A stretch of DNA of 64,000 nucleotides from Bin5 sp965221145. GTDB taxonomy: Bacteria > Chloroflexota > Anaerolineae > Caldilineales > Caldilineaceae. The position numbers and the translations under genes were made by a program. The DNA lies in the NCBI GenBank assembly GCA_965221145.1, contig OZ244877.1, forward strand, positions 2,046,001 to 2,110,000, written 5' to 3'. The notes below the pieces were generated by a model. The model worked only from the letters and a program-made list of their open reading frames with translations. It searched no databases and was not told where the DNA came from. How positions within the stretch are numbered: the first letter of the stretch is position 1; every line of letters begins with the position of its first letter. Positions 1 through 8,200 of the stretch are shown here, piece by piece.

Positions 1-37
1 CAAAAAACGAAATTCGCGCCCCCAATGCGATCCCGAT

Positions 38-1126
38 CTAGGATTCTCGCAACGCCTGCGTAACCAAATCGCCCATCACCTGCGTGCCAGTCGTCTCCGT
101 TCCCTGTTGGGCAATGTCCGGCGTGCGCACACCTTCCGCCAGGACAGAATCGACAGCTGACTCGACGGCGACCGCCTCATCTTCCAGCCCCAGGCTATGG
201 CGCAGGAGCATGGCGCTGCTCAGAATTGCAGCCAGTGGATTGGCGATCCCTTGCCCGGCAATATCCGGCGCGCTGCCATGAATCGGCTCGTAGAGGCCCA
301 GGGGTAGGTCGTGCCGATTGCTGATATCGCCCAGGCTGGCCGAGGGCAGCATGCCCATCGAACCGGCCAGCATCGACGCTTCGTCCGTGAGTATATCGCC
401 GAACAGATTGCCCGCAACGATCACGTCGAAATCGGCCGGTCGGCGGATCAAGTGCATGGCCATCGCGTCGACAAGAATATGCTCGACCTCCAGTTCGGGA
501 TAGTCGGACAACACCTCAGTCGCTACGCTGCGCCACAGGCGGGAGGAGGCGAGCACGTTGGCCTTGTCCACGCTGGCCAGCCGCTGCCTGCGCTCCATGG
601 CCGAATCCGCGGCAAGCCGCACGACGCGGTCGATCTCCGGCCTCGTATAGACCATCGTGTCGTAGGCCTCGAAATTGTCGTCAGCTTCTTGGCGCGGGCC
701 GAAATAGATGCCGCCCGTCAACTCGCGCACGACCAGCAGATCAACGCCCTCCAGCGCCTCTTCCTTGATCGTGCTTGCTGACAAAAGCTGCGGCTGGAGC
801 TTTACTGGGCGCAGATTGGCAAAAAGATCAAGACTCTTGCGCAGCGCCAGCACGCCTCGCTCCGGCCTGTCGGGCATGCTCGGATCGTCCCATTTCGGCC
901 CCCCGACCGCGCCCAGCAGCATCGCTTCGGCCGCGGCAGCCGCCTCCACCGTCTCGTCCGGCAGGCTCGTGCCAAACTGATCGATGGAACGTCCGCCAAT
1001 CATCTGATGATCAAACTCAAGATTGTGGCCGAACCGTTCGGCTATTGCCGTTAAGATCTTTTTGGCTTCTGTTGTTACTTCCGGGCCGATCCCGTCACCG
1101 TCCAAAATGACAATCGTTGCGTCCAT
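38..1126 (-). CDS. leuB: 3-isopropylmalate dehydrogenase LeuB
   Basis: Oxidatively decarboxylates 3-isopropylmalate to 2-oxoisocaproate with NAD+, the third step of leucine synthesis in the cytoplasm. The 362-residue length is normal for the family. The N-terminus reads ILDGDGIGPEV, RELTGGIYFGPR lies at residues 134-145, and the isocitrate/isopropylmalate dehydrogenase signature NLFGDILTDEASML begins at residue 240. It lies on the minus strand with leuC, leuD and leuA but is separated from leuD by a methyltransferase gene and a restriction-modification pair. The lysine aminoadipate operon elsewhere in the window has no homoisocitrate dehydrogenase of its own, so a second role for this enzyme is conceivable, although the motifs look like ordinary LeuB. 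Confidence 0.96.
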   Translation of the reverse strand: MDATIVILDGDGIGPEVTTEAKKILTAIAERFGHNLEFDHQMIGGRSIDQFGTSLPDETVEAAAAAEAMLLGAVGGPKWDDPSMPDRPERGVLALRKSLDLFANLRPVKLQPQLLSASTIKEEALEGVDLLVVRELTGGIYFGPRQEADDNFEAYDTMVYTRPEIDRVVRLAADSAMERRQRLASVDKANVLASSRLWRSVATEVLSDYPELEVEHILVDAMAMHLIRRPADFDVIVAGNLFGDILTDEASMLAGSMGMLPSASLGDISNRHDLPLGLYEPIHGSAPDIAGQGIANPLAAILSSAMLLRHSLGLEDEAVAVESAVDSVLAEGVRTPDIAQQGTETTGTQVMGDLVTQALRES

Positions 1127-1239
1127 TCGTGCATTTTCCTTGTGAAGAGTTGAATCACCATGTACAGCCAGTGTGAAGCTCTATCCCGCCCATCGTGACT
1201 CTTACAATGTTTCAGTGTCTCTGGAATGTTCAGCCTGCA

Positions 1240-2254
1240 TCAAAATTCCCCTGTGAAATCGGACGCTCTTGAGAATTCAGCGACTTCCCCGTCTATCGAA
1301 ACACTGAACAAATTGCTGCTCATTTTGAAGGTGATTTCTGGTAACCCCACGGGGGAAGATTCCAGAAGTCGCTGAATTGGAAATTTCACATATTTTTCCA
1401 GAAACAAGCTCATAATTCGTCCCGCAGCATCTTCAAGGTGTTCCCAAGCGGCATCGCCAATATACGCTTCGCCTCCCACGCTCCGAAAACCATCGGCCAG
1501 TTCTTCGAGTTTCGGGTTAGGTGTTGGGTCAAACACGATAAGCACAGGCGTATAATTACTGGCCATACAATCTTTTGGGAAGTCCAATTCCTCCCGCCAT
1601 CGTCCCTGGCCGGATGAGGCAATCGTGACCCTCATTTTTATTTCATACGCTAATTTGCTTCTAATGCAATCTACTTGGCGTCCTTTAGATTTGTCATTGT
1701 GTCTCCTGACGGGGCTTCTTGCGGCACTGAAAGACACTCCACCAATCGCATGAGCGATAATCGGTTCAAACAGATAACCAGTTTCCTGCCCGGATCGATT
1801 GTCAATATCGTAAATCCATTTTCTCCATAAGATAAACCCTGCCAAGGCTCTTGGACTCATCTGTCCAAACTGCAAGAGCGATCTTGGCCCAACCTGGTCC
1901 ATTGTCGGAATCTGCTGGCATTCAAGAATCCGGACATATTTCAATCGACTCTTTTGGAGCGTAGCCAAACAAGAAAAAAATGTATCTGCGTCAGGAACGA
2001 AAGTGACTAAACGCTCGATTAAGCTCAGAAAGTCAAGATTCTGTAGCTTGAGTTTCCCCAAAATCGCTCTCTTCGAAAAAATCTGGCAGTTCAAGATTGC
2101 TGACTTCTGGAAACTGGCCCATGAGCCCTAGGTCCCGAACGATTGTCGCCACAAGGAAACTGCAAGCCCCATCGCTCAGGCCAACTCCCAACTCCCCGCC
2201 CCTAGGTGCTTGCGCCCGTTCGATTAGCGACTTCTGGGACTGTGTTAAGCCCAT
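1240..2254 (-). pseudogene. Type II restriction endonuclease-like gene, apparently frameshifted
   Basis: The reading frame opens at an ATG at 2254 that overlaps the end of the upstream cytosine methyltransferase, runs 73 codons and stops at 2033. A second frame (1240-2094, 284 codons) continues with only a TTG as a possible start. Removing one base in the T6 run near 2075 would join them into a protein of about 340 residues, a usual size for a type II enzyme. The second half contains GRQVDCIRSKLAYEIKMR, which resembles a PD-(D/E)xK core (D ... ExK), followed by a beta-strand-rich stretch. Function is inferred from position directly behind a 5-methylcytosine methyltransferase; I do not recognise the recognition-site family. 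It is either a broken nuclease, a sequencing indel or a programmed frameshift. Confidence 0.55.
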
Positions 2255-3474
2255 AGCTGTAACTGTTCCATTTTTGCAGTCCTGTGCATTCGAAACTTCT
2301 CATTGACCGCGGCATATACGTCTTGCAGTGCAGGACTCATTCCAGAAGATGTAGTGGGGACGAAAGACAGTAGAGCCCCCTCTTGTGTCTTAGAAACACT
2401 TTCGTTGACTTCAAGATCATTGCTTAGAGTTTGCGCGACCGCCTGTGCAAGGGTGGGAGGCACAGCATTTCCAATTTGAAGAATGATTTGCGAAATCGTT
2501 CCAGCAAAGAGGTAGTCATCTGGAAAGGTCTGAATTCGGGCACATTCTCTCAGCGTCAAGAATCGATTCTCAGAAGGATGTACGAATTCTGAGATTGCGC
2601 CGCTGGTAATCGCTTTTGAAGGTTGAACAGCGTTCAATCTTCTTAGTCCGAATGGCGGCCCGCCCCGACGTTCTGTGGGTGTCCCGTCCTTAACGCGCCT
2701 GTACGCGCGACGCTGGTAACTGTCATGCCACAATTCCGAGGGCAAGTGTTTCATCGACTGCCCAGGCTTCAATAGGGAAAATCTTTTCCTATCTATTTCA
2801 GAAATCTCACGAGTGTAGTGCCCCTGGGGGATCCCAGGAGGACTCTTCATTGGTGATGGAAACTCCGCTAACACGTCTCCCAAAACCGGGCAGGGAGGAA
2901 GACTTCTAAACTCTCTTGATGACCCAGGTGCGCCGAATGCCCTATGGGTCGGTTCTGGAAACATTGGATCCCATCCAAAACCACCAATTGCTATGACACG
3001 TTTGCGATGCTGAGGGACGCCATAGTTGGCTGCATTGATCTTTCGCAAATGTATGCGGTAGCCGGCCTGAATCAGCGGATTTAGCAGGTCAAATACCCTC
3101 TCTCCGCTGCCCGCTGTCAGAAAACCTTCCACATTCTCAAACACAAAGGCTTTGGGCTTGTGCCGCGCAACGAGTTCGGAAAATACTCGAACAAGACTGT
3201 TACGCACATCCTCAGCCTGCCGCATTCCCGCCGACGAGAACCCCTGACAAGGCGGGCCGCCAATGATTACGTCTGTGGGTGTCAATTCGGTTTCCTCGGT
3301 AATCTCGTTCCTCAAGACCTGATTCTGTAAGTTGAGTTGGCAGGTTCTTACTGCTGTTTCATCACTATCAATTGCGCTGACACATCTGAACCCGGACTGT
3401 TGAAACCCAAGCGATGTCCCTCCCGCTCCACAGAACAGATCAACAAACGTGAACTCAGTTGAAGTCTTCATCAT
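2245..3474 (-). CDS. DNA (cytosine-5-)-methyltransferase
   Basis: Transfers a methyl group from SAM to C5 of cytosine in a specific duplex site. Conserved blocks are in the canonical order: SAM-binding DLFCGAGGTSLGF at residues 12-24, catalytic GGPPCQGFSS with Cys76, ENVEGF, YGVPQHRKR, and the C-terminal LTLRECARIQTFPDDY ... GNAVPP. A variable target-recognition stretch lies between QHRKR and the C-terminal motifs. About 70 extra residues follow the last motif and contain SFVPTTSSGMSPALQDVYAAV, an extension shared by some methyltransferases of R-M systems. The gene overlaps the downstream nuclease frame by 10 bases, which supports an R-M operon. It may protect against the nuclease or, if that is dead, act as an orphan methylase. 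Confidence 0.93.
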   Translation of the reverse strand: MMKTSTEFTFVDLFCGAGGTSLGFQQSGFRCVSAIDSDETAVRTCQLNLQNQVLRNEITEETELTPTDVIIGGPPCQGFSSAGMRQAEDVRNSLVRVFSELVARHKPKAFVFENVEGFLTAGSGERVFDLLNPLIQAGYRIHLRKINAANYGVPQHRKRVIAIGGFGWDPMFPEPTHRAFGAPGSSREFRSLPPCPVLGDVLAEFPSPMKSPPGIPQGHYTREISEIDRKRFSLLKPGQSMKHLPSELWHDSYQRRAYRRVKDGTPTERRGGPPFGLRRLNAVQPSKAITSGAISEFVHPSENRFLTLRECARIQTFPDDYLFAGTISQIILQIGNAVPPTLAQAVAQTLSNDLEVNESVSKTQEGALLSFVPTTSSGMSPALQDVYAAVNEKFRMHRTAKMEQLQLWA

Positions 3475-3515
3475 ATGTCGCCTTCAATTGCCCCGCCTTG
3501 CCAATGAATGCCCTT

Positions 3516-3604
3516 AGTAACTGTCCGCAAACAACGTAGCGATTTCAATCAAGCTTGGACTGGTCTGTCGAACGAAACCGTTAAGTTAAAAACGGACAGT
3601 TACT
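3516..3604. repeat. 12-bp perfect inverted repeat upstream of the DNA methyltransferase
   Basis: AGTAACTGTCCG at 3516-3527 is the exact reverse complement of CGGACAGTTACT at 3593-3604, with a 65-base spacer. It occupies the 3475-3682 intergenic gap, so it precedes the methyltransferase start at 3474. It could be an operator pair for autoregulation, the ends of a small mobile remnant, or a large stem-loop. Nothing else is recognisable in this gap. Confidence 0.6.
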
Positions 3605-3682
3605 TAATGCAATAGAAAATGAGCACAAACCGCCCTTCCCGACACGTCCACCGCATCGAAGTCGGGCGCATGAATTGATTGA

Positions 3683-4489
3683 TCAGTCTGCTCTGGCGTC
3701 GCTCTTCTGCGGGCGCCTCCCGCCAAAAACGGCCAATTCAAATATCTTGAAGAAGCAGTCTACATCCTCATAGCCAGTGTCCCGCAACCAGCTGCACTGC
3801 GTCTCCACCGACGCCAGGATGTTTGCCTGTCTGTCCTCACGCTTGAGATAGGCCAACGCGACCTGGTCACGAGTCTGGGCGTCGCTATCGGTCAGTTGAC
3901 TTGCCCACAGGCTGTCGATGAAATAGTCGTCATAGAGCGCCTCGATGCGCGGCGTCGCCGAGGAGACGTGCTCGATGTTGACGAATATGCCGCCCGGCTC
4001 CAGCAGATCGAAGATGTCCACGTAGACTTGCCGTTTGACCGAATCGGGTTGATGGTGAATCGAAAATCCGGAGACAACCGCGTCGAACGGCGCGTGGGAG
4101 GAGATGATGTCGAACCAGGAGGGGTCGGAGTAGTCGACCGACGAAACGTGTAGGGACTTACTGTATGCCTGCAAATTGCGAACCGCGGCCTGAATCATCG
4201 GCATCGAAAAGTCGACCAGCGTCCCTTTGGCGAGAGGATACTTTTCCAGAATCATCGCCGCCAGGATGCCGTCGCCGCAGCCCAGATCCAGGAAATTGCG
4301 CACCGGTTGCGCGGCCTGCGCGGGCGAGTCCTTTGCTCCGGCAATCACCCGCATCATCACATCCAACTGAATCTGTGCAAGCGGAACGCCCTTGCGCGCT
4401 TGACGCAGATAATTATCGACCAGGCCGGGGTCTTTCCACACCGCACTTTTGCTATCTGCCGCAGCCGCGTCCGCGGTCATTTGACTCAT
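3683..4489 (-). CDS. Class I SAM-dependent methyltransferase
   Basis: A 268-residue protein with the SAM-binding motif FLDLGCGDGILAAMIL in its first third, an acidic strand end (VDFSM) and a post-I region typical of small-molecule methyltransferases. The C-terminal half contains GGIFVNIEHVSS, the usual beta-4/beta-5 region. The substrate cannot be deduced. It lies 80 bases downstream of leuD on the same strand, so it may be cotranscribed with leuCD, but no link to leucine synthesis is known. It is unrelated to the neighbouring DNA methyltransferase, which has a different motif order. Confidence 0.8.
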   Translation of the reverse strand: MSQMTADAAAADSKSAVWKDPGLVDNYLRQARKGVPLAQIQLDVMMRVIAGAKDSPAQAAQPVRNFLDLGCGDGILAAMILEKYPLAKGTLVDFSMPMIQAAVRNLQAYSKSLHVSSVDYSDPSWFDIISSHAPFDAVVSGFSIHHQPDSVKRQVYVDIFDLLEPGGIFVNIEHVSSATPRIEALYDDYFIDSLWASQLTDSDAQTRDQVALAYLKREDRQANILASVETQCSWLRDTGYEDVDCFFKIFELAVFGGRRPQKSDARAD

Positions 4490-4569
4490 CTCCTTTTGAG
4501 TTCTCAGTTCCTAGTTCATCATGACGGGCAACTGATCCGTCGCAACGCAGCACTAAGAACCAAAACCTG

Positions 4570-5172
4570 TCAAATTGATGCCGCGGCCTCGAAGGCGCTG
4601 ATCTGCTCCTCCTTATCCAGTAGATAACCCAGATCATCCAGACCGCGCAGCAGGCACTGCTTGCGGAACGGGTCAATTTCGAACGACCAAGAGTTTTCAA
4701 CGTTGCGAATGTCGGGCAGCGTGACGGTCTGGCTTGCCAGATCGATGCTGATCGTCGTATGGGGAATCTCCTCGATAAGATCAAGTATCCGGCTAACGGT
4801 CTCTTCCGGCAACCAGATAGGAAGCAGGCCGTTTTTTAAGCTATTGTTGTAGAAAATGTCAGCAAATGCAGATGAGATCACCGCACGGAAACCGTACTGC
4901 GTCAGCGCCCACACCGCATGTTCACGACTTGAACCGATGCCAAAATTTCGGCCGGCCACCAGCACCTCCGCGCCCTTGAATTGCGCCTGGTTGAGAACAA
5001 AATCGGGATTGGGGCTGCCATCGCGATTGTAGCGCCACCATGAGAACAGCCCATCGCCCATGCCCGCCTGCGTGACCGCCGTCAGGTAGCGCGCCGGGAT
5101 GATCTGGTCGGTATCAACATTCTCTGTTCGCAAGGGCATCGCAGTTGACTTCAGCTTGGTGAAGGGTTGCAT
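4570..5172 (-). CDS. leuD: 3-isopropylmalate dehydratase small subunit LeuD
   Basis: Small (swivelling) subunit of isopropylmalate isomerase, which converts 2- to 3-isopropylmalate together with LeuC. It is 200 residues long, with the N-terminal TENVDTDQIIPARYL and the family motif GRNFGIGSSREHAVWAL. The start ATG shares one base with the stop of leuC (TAATG), so translation of the two subunits is probably coupled. The long form with the C-terminal RKQCLLRGLDDLGYLL helix is typical of bacterial LeuD, unlike the shorter archaeal-type subunit (LysU) encoded at 31242-31742. Confidence 0.96.
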   Translation of the reverse strand: MQPFTKLKSTAMPLRTENVDTDQIIPARYLTAVTQAGMGDGLFSWWRYNRDGSPNPDFVLNQAQFKGAEVLVAGRNFGIGSSREHAVWALTQYGFRAVISSAFADIFYNNSLKNGLLPIWLPEETVSRILDLIEEIPHTTISIDLASQTVTLPDIRNVENSWSFEIDPFRKQCLLRGLDDLGYLLDKEEQISAFEAAASI

Positions 5173-6575
5173 TACAGTATCTCCCTCACGTCGATTACGC
5201 GCCCATTGATCGCGGCCGCCGCCGCCATGATGGGACTCATCAGGAGCGAACGGCTGCCCGGCCCCTGCCTTCCCATGAAGTTCCGATTGCTGGTGCTGGC
5301 GACGTATTTTCCTTCCCCCGCCTTGTCATCGTTCATCGCCAAACACATGCTGCACCCTGCCCCGCGCCATTCAAAGCCGGCCTCGCTGAAGATACGGTCC
5401 AGCCCCTCCGCCTCGGCCTGCGCCTTGACCGCTTTCGACCCAGGCACCACCAGCGCCTCAACGTGATCCGACACGCGTTGTCCCTTAGCGATGGCCGCGG
5501 CCGCGCGCAGGTCTTCGATGCGGCTGTTGGTGCAAGAGCCGATGAAAACGATATCCACATGCTGGCCCTCGATCGGCTGTCCTTCGGTCAGACCCATGTA
5601 GTCCAGCGCGCTCCGTAGACTGCGCTGGTCTGCCGGGTCATCCAGATCATCCGCTCTGGGCACGCGCTCGGTTACGGCTATGCCCTGGCCGGGGTTGGTG
5701 CCATACGTCACCATCGGCGCCAGTGCCGACGCGTCCAGCGTCAACTCGCGGTCGAACGTGGCATCCTCATCCGTTCGCAACGTCCGCCAGTAGGCGACTG
5801 CTCGCTCCCAGGCTTCGCCCTTGGGCGCGTATGTGCGTCCCTTGATATAGTCGAATGTCGTCTCGTCCGGCGCGATCAGACCGGCGCGCGCCCCGCCTTC
5901 GATGCTCATATTGCAGATGGTCATGCGGCTGGCCATATTCAGCGCCCGTATCGCCGCGCCCCGGTACTCAAAGACGTAGCCAACGCCGCCGCCCGCCCCG
6001 TTTTTGGCGATAATCGCCAGAATGATGTCTTTGGCAGTAACACCCTTGCCTAGCTCGCCCTCGACGTTGATGGCATATGTTTTGGACTCCTTTTGCATCA
6101 GGCACTGGGTCGCCAGCACGTGACCTACTTCGCTTGTGCCAATGCCGAACGCCAGCGCGCCGAATGCGCCGTGCGTGCTGGTGTGGCTGTCGCCGCAGAC
6201 GATCGTCATGCCCGGCTGCGTGACGCCCAACTCCGGGCCGATCACATGCACGATGCCCTGAATATCTCCCTCGATGTCGAACAACGGAACGCCAAACTCG
6301 GCGCAGTTCTCCCGCAATGTACGAACTTGCGTAGCCGCGTCGTCCGGCCAGTCGACCTCGACCGCCCCGATGCGCGTGGGAATGGCGTGGTCCATGGTGG
6401 CGAAAGTTTTGTCTGGGCAGCGCACGGGCAGCCCCCGCTCCCGCAGCGTGGCGAATGCCTGGGGGGAAGTCACTTCATGCACCAGATGGGCGTCAATATA
6501 CAGTACTGCCGGCGCGCCCTCATCCTGCGCGATTACGTGAGCATCCCAGATCTTCTCATACATCGTCTTTCCCAT
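5172..6575 (-). CDS. leuC: 3-isopropylmalate dehydratase large subunit LeuC
   Basis: Catalytic 4Fe-4S subunit of isopropylmalate isomerase, 467 residues. The cluster ligands are visible in FIGSCTNSRIEDL and in GAGCSMCLAMN; CGDSHTSTHGAFGALAFGIG marks the active-site region and TSNRNFMGRQG is near the C-terminus. The start ATG has AAGGA 8 bases upstream. The gene follows gltD after 48 bases and runs directly into leuD, giving a gltB-gltD-leuC-leuD transcription unit. Confidence 0.97.
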   Translation of the reverse strand: MGKTMYEKIWDAHVIAQDEGAPAVLYIDAHLVHEVTSPQAFATLRERGLPVRCPDKTFATMDHAIPTRIGAVEVDWPDDAATQVRTLRENCAEFGVPLFDIEGDIQGIVHVIGPELGVTQPGMTIVCGDSHTSTHGAFGALAFGIGTSEVGHVLATQCLMQKESKTYAINVEGELGKGVTAKDIILAIIAKNGAGGGVGYVFEYRGAAIRALNMASRMTICNMSIEGGARAGLIAPDETTFDYIKGRTYAPKGEAWERAVAYWRTLRTDEDATFDRELTLDASALAPMVTYGTNPGQGIAVTERVPRADDLDDPADQRSLRSALDYMGLTEGQPIEGQHVDIVFIGSCTNSRIEDLRAAAAIAKGQRVSDHVEALVVPGSKAVKAQAEAEGLDRIFSEAGFEWRGAGCSMCLAMNDDKAGEGKYVASTSNRNFMGRQGPGSRSLLMSPIMAAAAAINGRVIDVREIL

Positions 6576-6623
6576 ACTTTATGTCCTTGCGTCTTGCGTA
6601 CTGGTTCCGGTTTCCGGGATGGA

Positions 6624-8123
6624 CTAAGGCAAACTCGTCTCCCCCATCAAATAGCGGTCACACTCCCGCGCCGCGCCGCGCCCCTCGTTGATCGCCCACA
6701 CGACCAGGCTTTGCCCGCGCCGCATGTCGCCCGCCGCGAAGACGCCGGGCACGTTGGTGGCGAACTTGCCGTACTCGGCTTGGGCATTGGAGCGGGCATC
6801 CCGTTCCACGCCCAACTGTTCCAATACCGGGTTCTCCGGCCCCCGGAAGCCCATCGCTAGAAAAACCAACTGGCAGGGCCACACCTTTTCGCTGCCCGGA
6901 ACTTCCCGCAACTGCGGGCGGGCGCCGTTTTCGCTCGGCAGCCACTCAATCATGACCGTATGCAACTCCTCGAGCCGCCCGTGTCCATCGCCTACAAACC
7001 GCTTCGTGCTGACCAGGAAGGTGCGGGGATCCGCGCCGAAGCGCTCCGCAACCTCGGCATGGCCGTAGTCCACGCGGAAAATGCGCGGCCACTCCGGCCA
7101 GGGGTTGTCCGGCGCCCGCTCCGGCGGAGGCTTGGGCATAATCTCGAACATATTGACGCTGTTGCAGCCGTGGCGCATCGACGTGCCCAGGCAGTCGTTG
7201 CCCGTATCGCCGCCGCCGATGACGATCACATCCTTGCCTTCCGCAGAGATGAACGGATAACTGAACGCGTCATCCGGCACGCGGCCATACTTGCCATCCA
7301 GGAGTTGCTTGGTATTGCCGTGCAAAAACTCCATCGCATAGTGGACGCCTTCCAGCTCCCGGCCTTCGATCGGCAGGTCGTGTGGATTGGTCGCGCCGCC
7401 GCACAGGACTACTGCGCTGTTCTCCTCCAACAGCTTGTCCGCCGGAATGTCCTTGCCCACCTCGCAGTTGGTGATAAACGTAACACCCTCGGCGCGCATC
7501 AGCTCGACCCGCCGCTCGACCCGCTCCTTTTCCAACTTCATGTTGGGAATGCCGTACATCAGCAGGCCGCCGATGCGGTCCGCCCGTTCATAGACAGTGA
7601 CCGTGTGGCCGGCCGAGTTGAGTTGCGCGGCGCAGGCCAGCCCTGCCGGCCCCGAACCGACAACCGCTACTCGTTCCCCGGTGCGCACGGCGGGCGGCTG
7701 CGGCACAACCCAGCCCTCTTCAAAGCCGCGGTCGATGATCGCACATTCGATGCTCTTGATCGTCACCGGCGGATCGATCAGGCCCAATGTGCAGGAGCCT
7801 TCACACGGGGCCGGGCAGACGCGCCCCGTAAATTCGGGAAAGTTGTTGGTCGCATGAAGACGCGCCAGCGCCTCCCGCCAGCGGCCCTGATATACCAGAT
7901 CGTTCCACTCCGGGATTAAATTGTTGACCGGGCAGCCGCCCTCCGGCATCGTACCGGTATGGCAGAATGGGATGCCGCAATCCATGCAGCGAGCGCCCTG
8001 ACGCTGCAAGTTGTCTATCGACAGATGCAGATGAAACTCATTCCAATCCTGAATTCGTTCAAGGGGCGGACGTTCCGGGAAGGACTGCCGCTCGAATTCA
8101 AGAAAGCCGGTTGGGTTACCCAT
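6624..8123 (-). CDS. gltD: Glutamate synthase (NADPH) small subunit GltD
   Basis: Beta subunit of glutamate synthase. It passes electrons from NAD(P)H through FAD and Fe-S centres to GltB. The start chosen is the ATG at 8123 (MGNPTGFLEF), which has CAGGAG 8 bases upstream; a longer upstream frame lacks family similarity. The N-terminal Fe-S Cys motifs are CMDCGIPFC and CPAPCEGSC. The FAD-binding motif is GSGPAGLACAAQL, the second Rossmann fold is VIGGGDTGNDC, and the C-terminal GDMRRGQSLVVWAI also contacts FAD. It is 499 residues long and lies 77 bases after gltB. Confidence 0.96.
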   Translation of the reverse strand: MGNPTGFLEFERQSFPERPPLERIQDWNEFHLHLSIDNLQRQGARCMDCGIPFCHTGTMPEGGCPVNNLIPEWNDLVYQGRWREALARLHATNNFPEFTGRVCPAPCEGSCTLGLIDPPVTIKSIECAIIDRGFEEGWVVPQPPAVRTGERVAVVGSGPAGLACAAQLNSAGHTVTVYERADRIGGLLMYGIPNMKLEKERVERRVELMRAEGVTFITNCEVGKDIPADKLLEENSAVVLCGGATNPHDLPIEGRELEGVHYAMEFLHGNTKQLLDGKYGRVPDDAFSYPFISAEGKDVIVIGGGDTGNDCLGTSMRHGCNSVNMFEIMPKPPPERAPDNPWPEWPRIFRVDYGHAEVAERFGADPRTFLVSTKRFVGDGHGRLEELHTVMIEWLPSENGARPQLREVPGSEKVWPCQLVFLAMGFRGPENPVLEQLGVERDARSNAQAEYGKFATNVPGVFAAGDMRRGQSLVVWAINEGRGAARECDRYLMGETSLP

Positions 8124-8200
8124 AAATGATCTCCTGACAGCGTATTGCGCAATGCGTATTGATTCGCAATACCGGGCTTGCAACTCCTGTTACGCAATAC

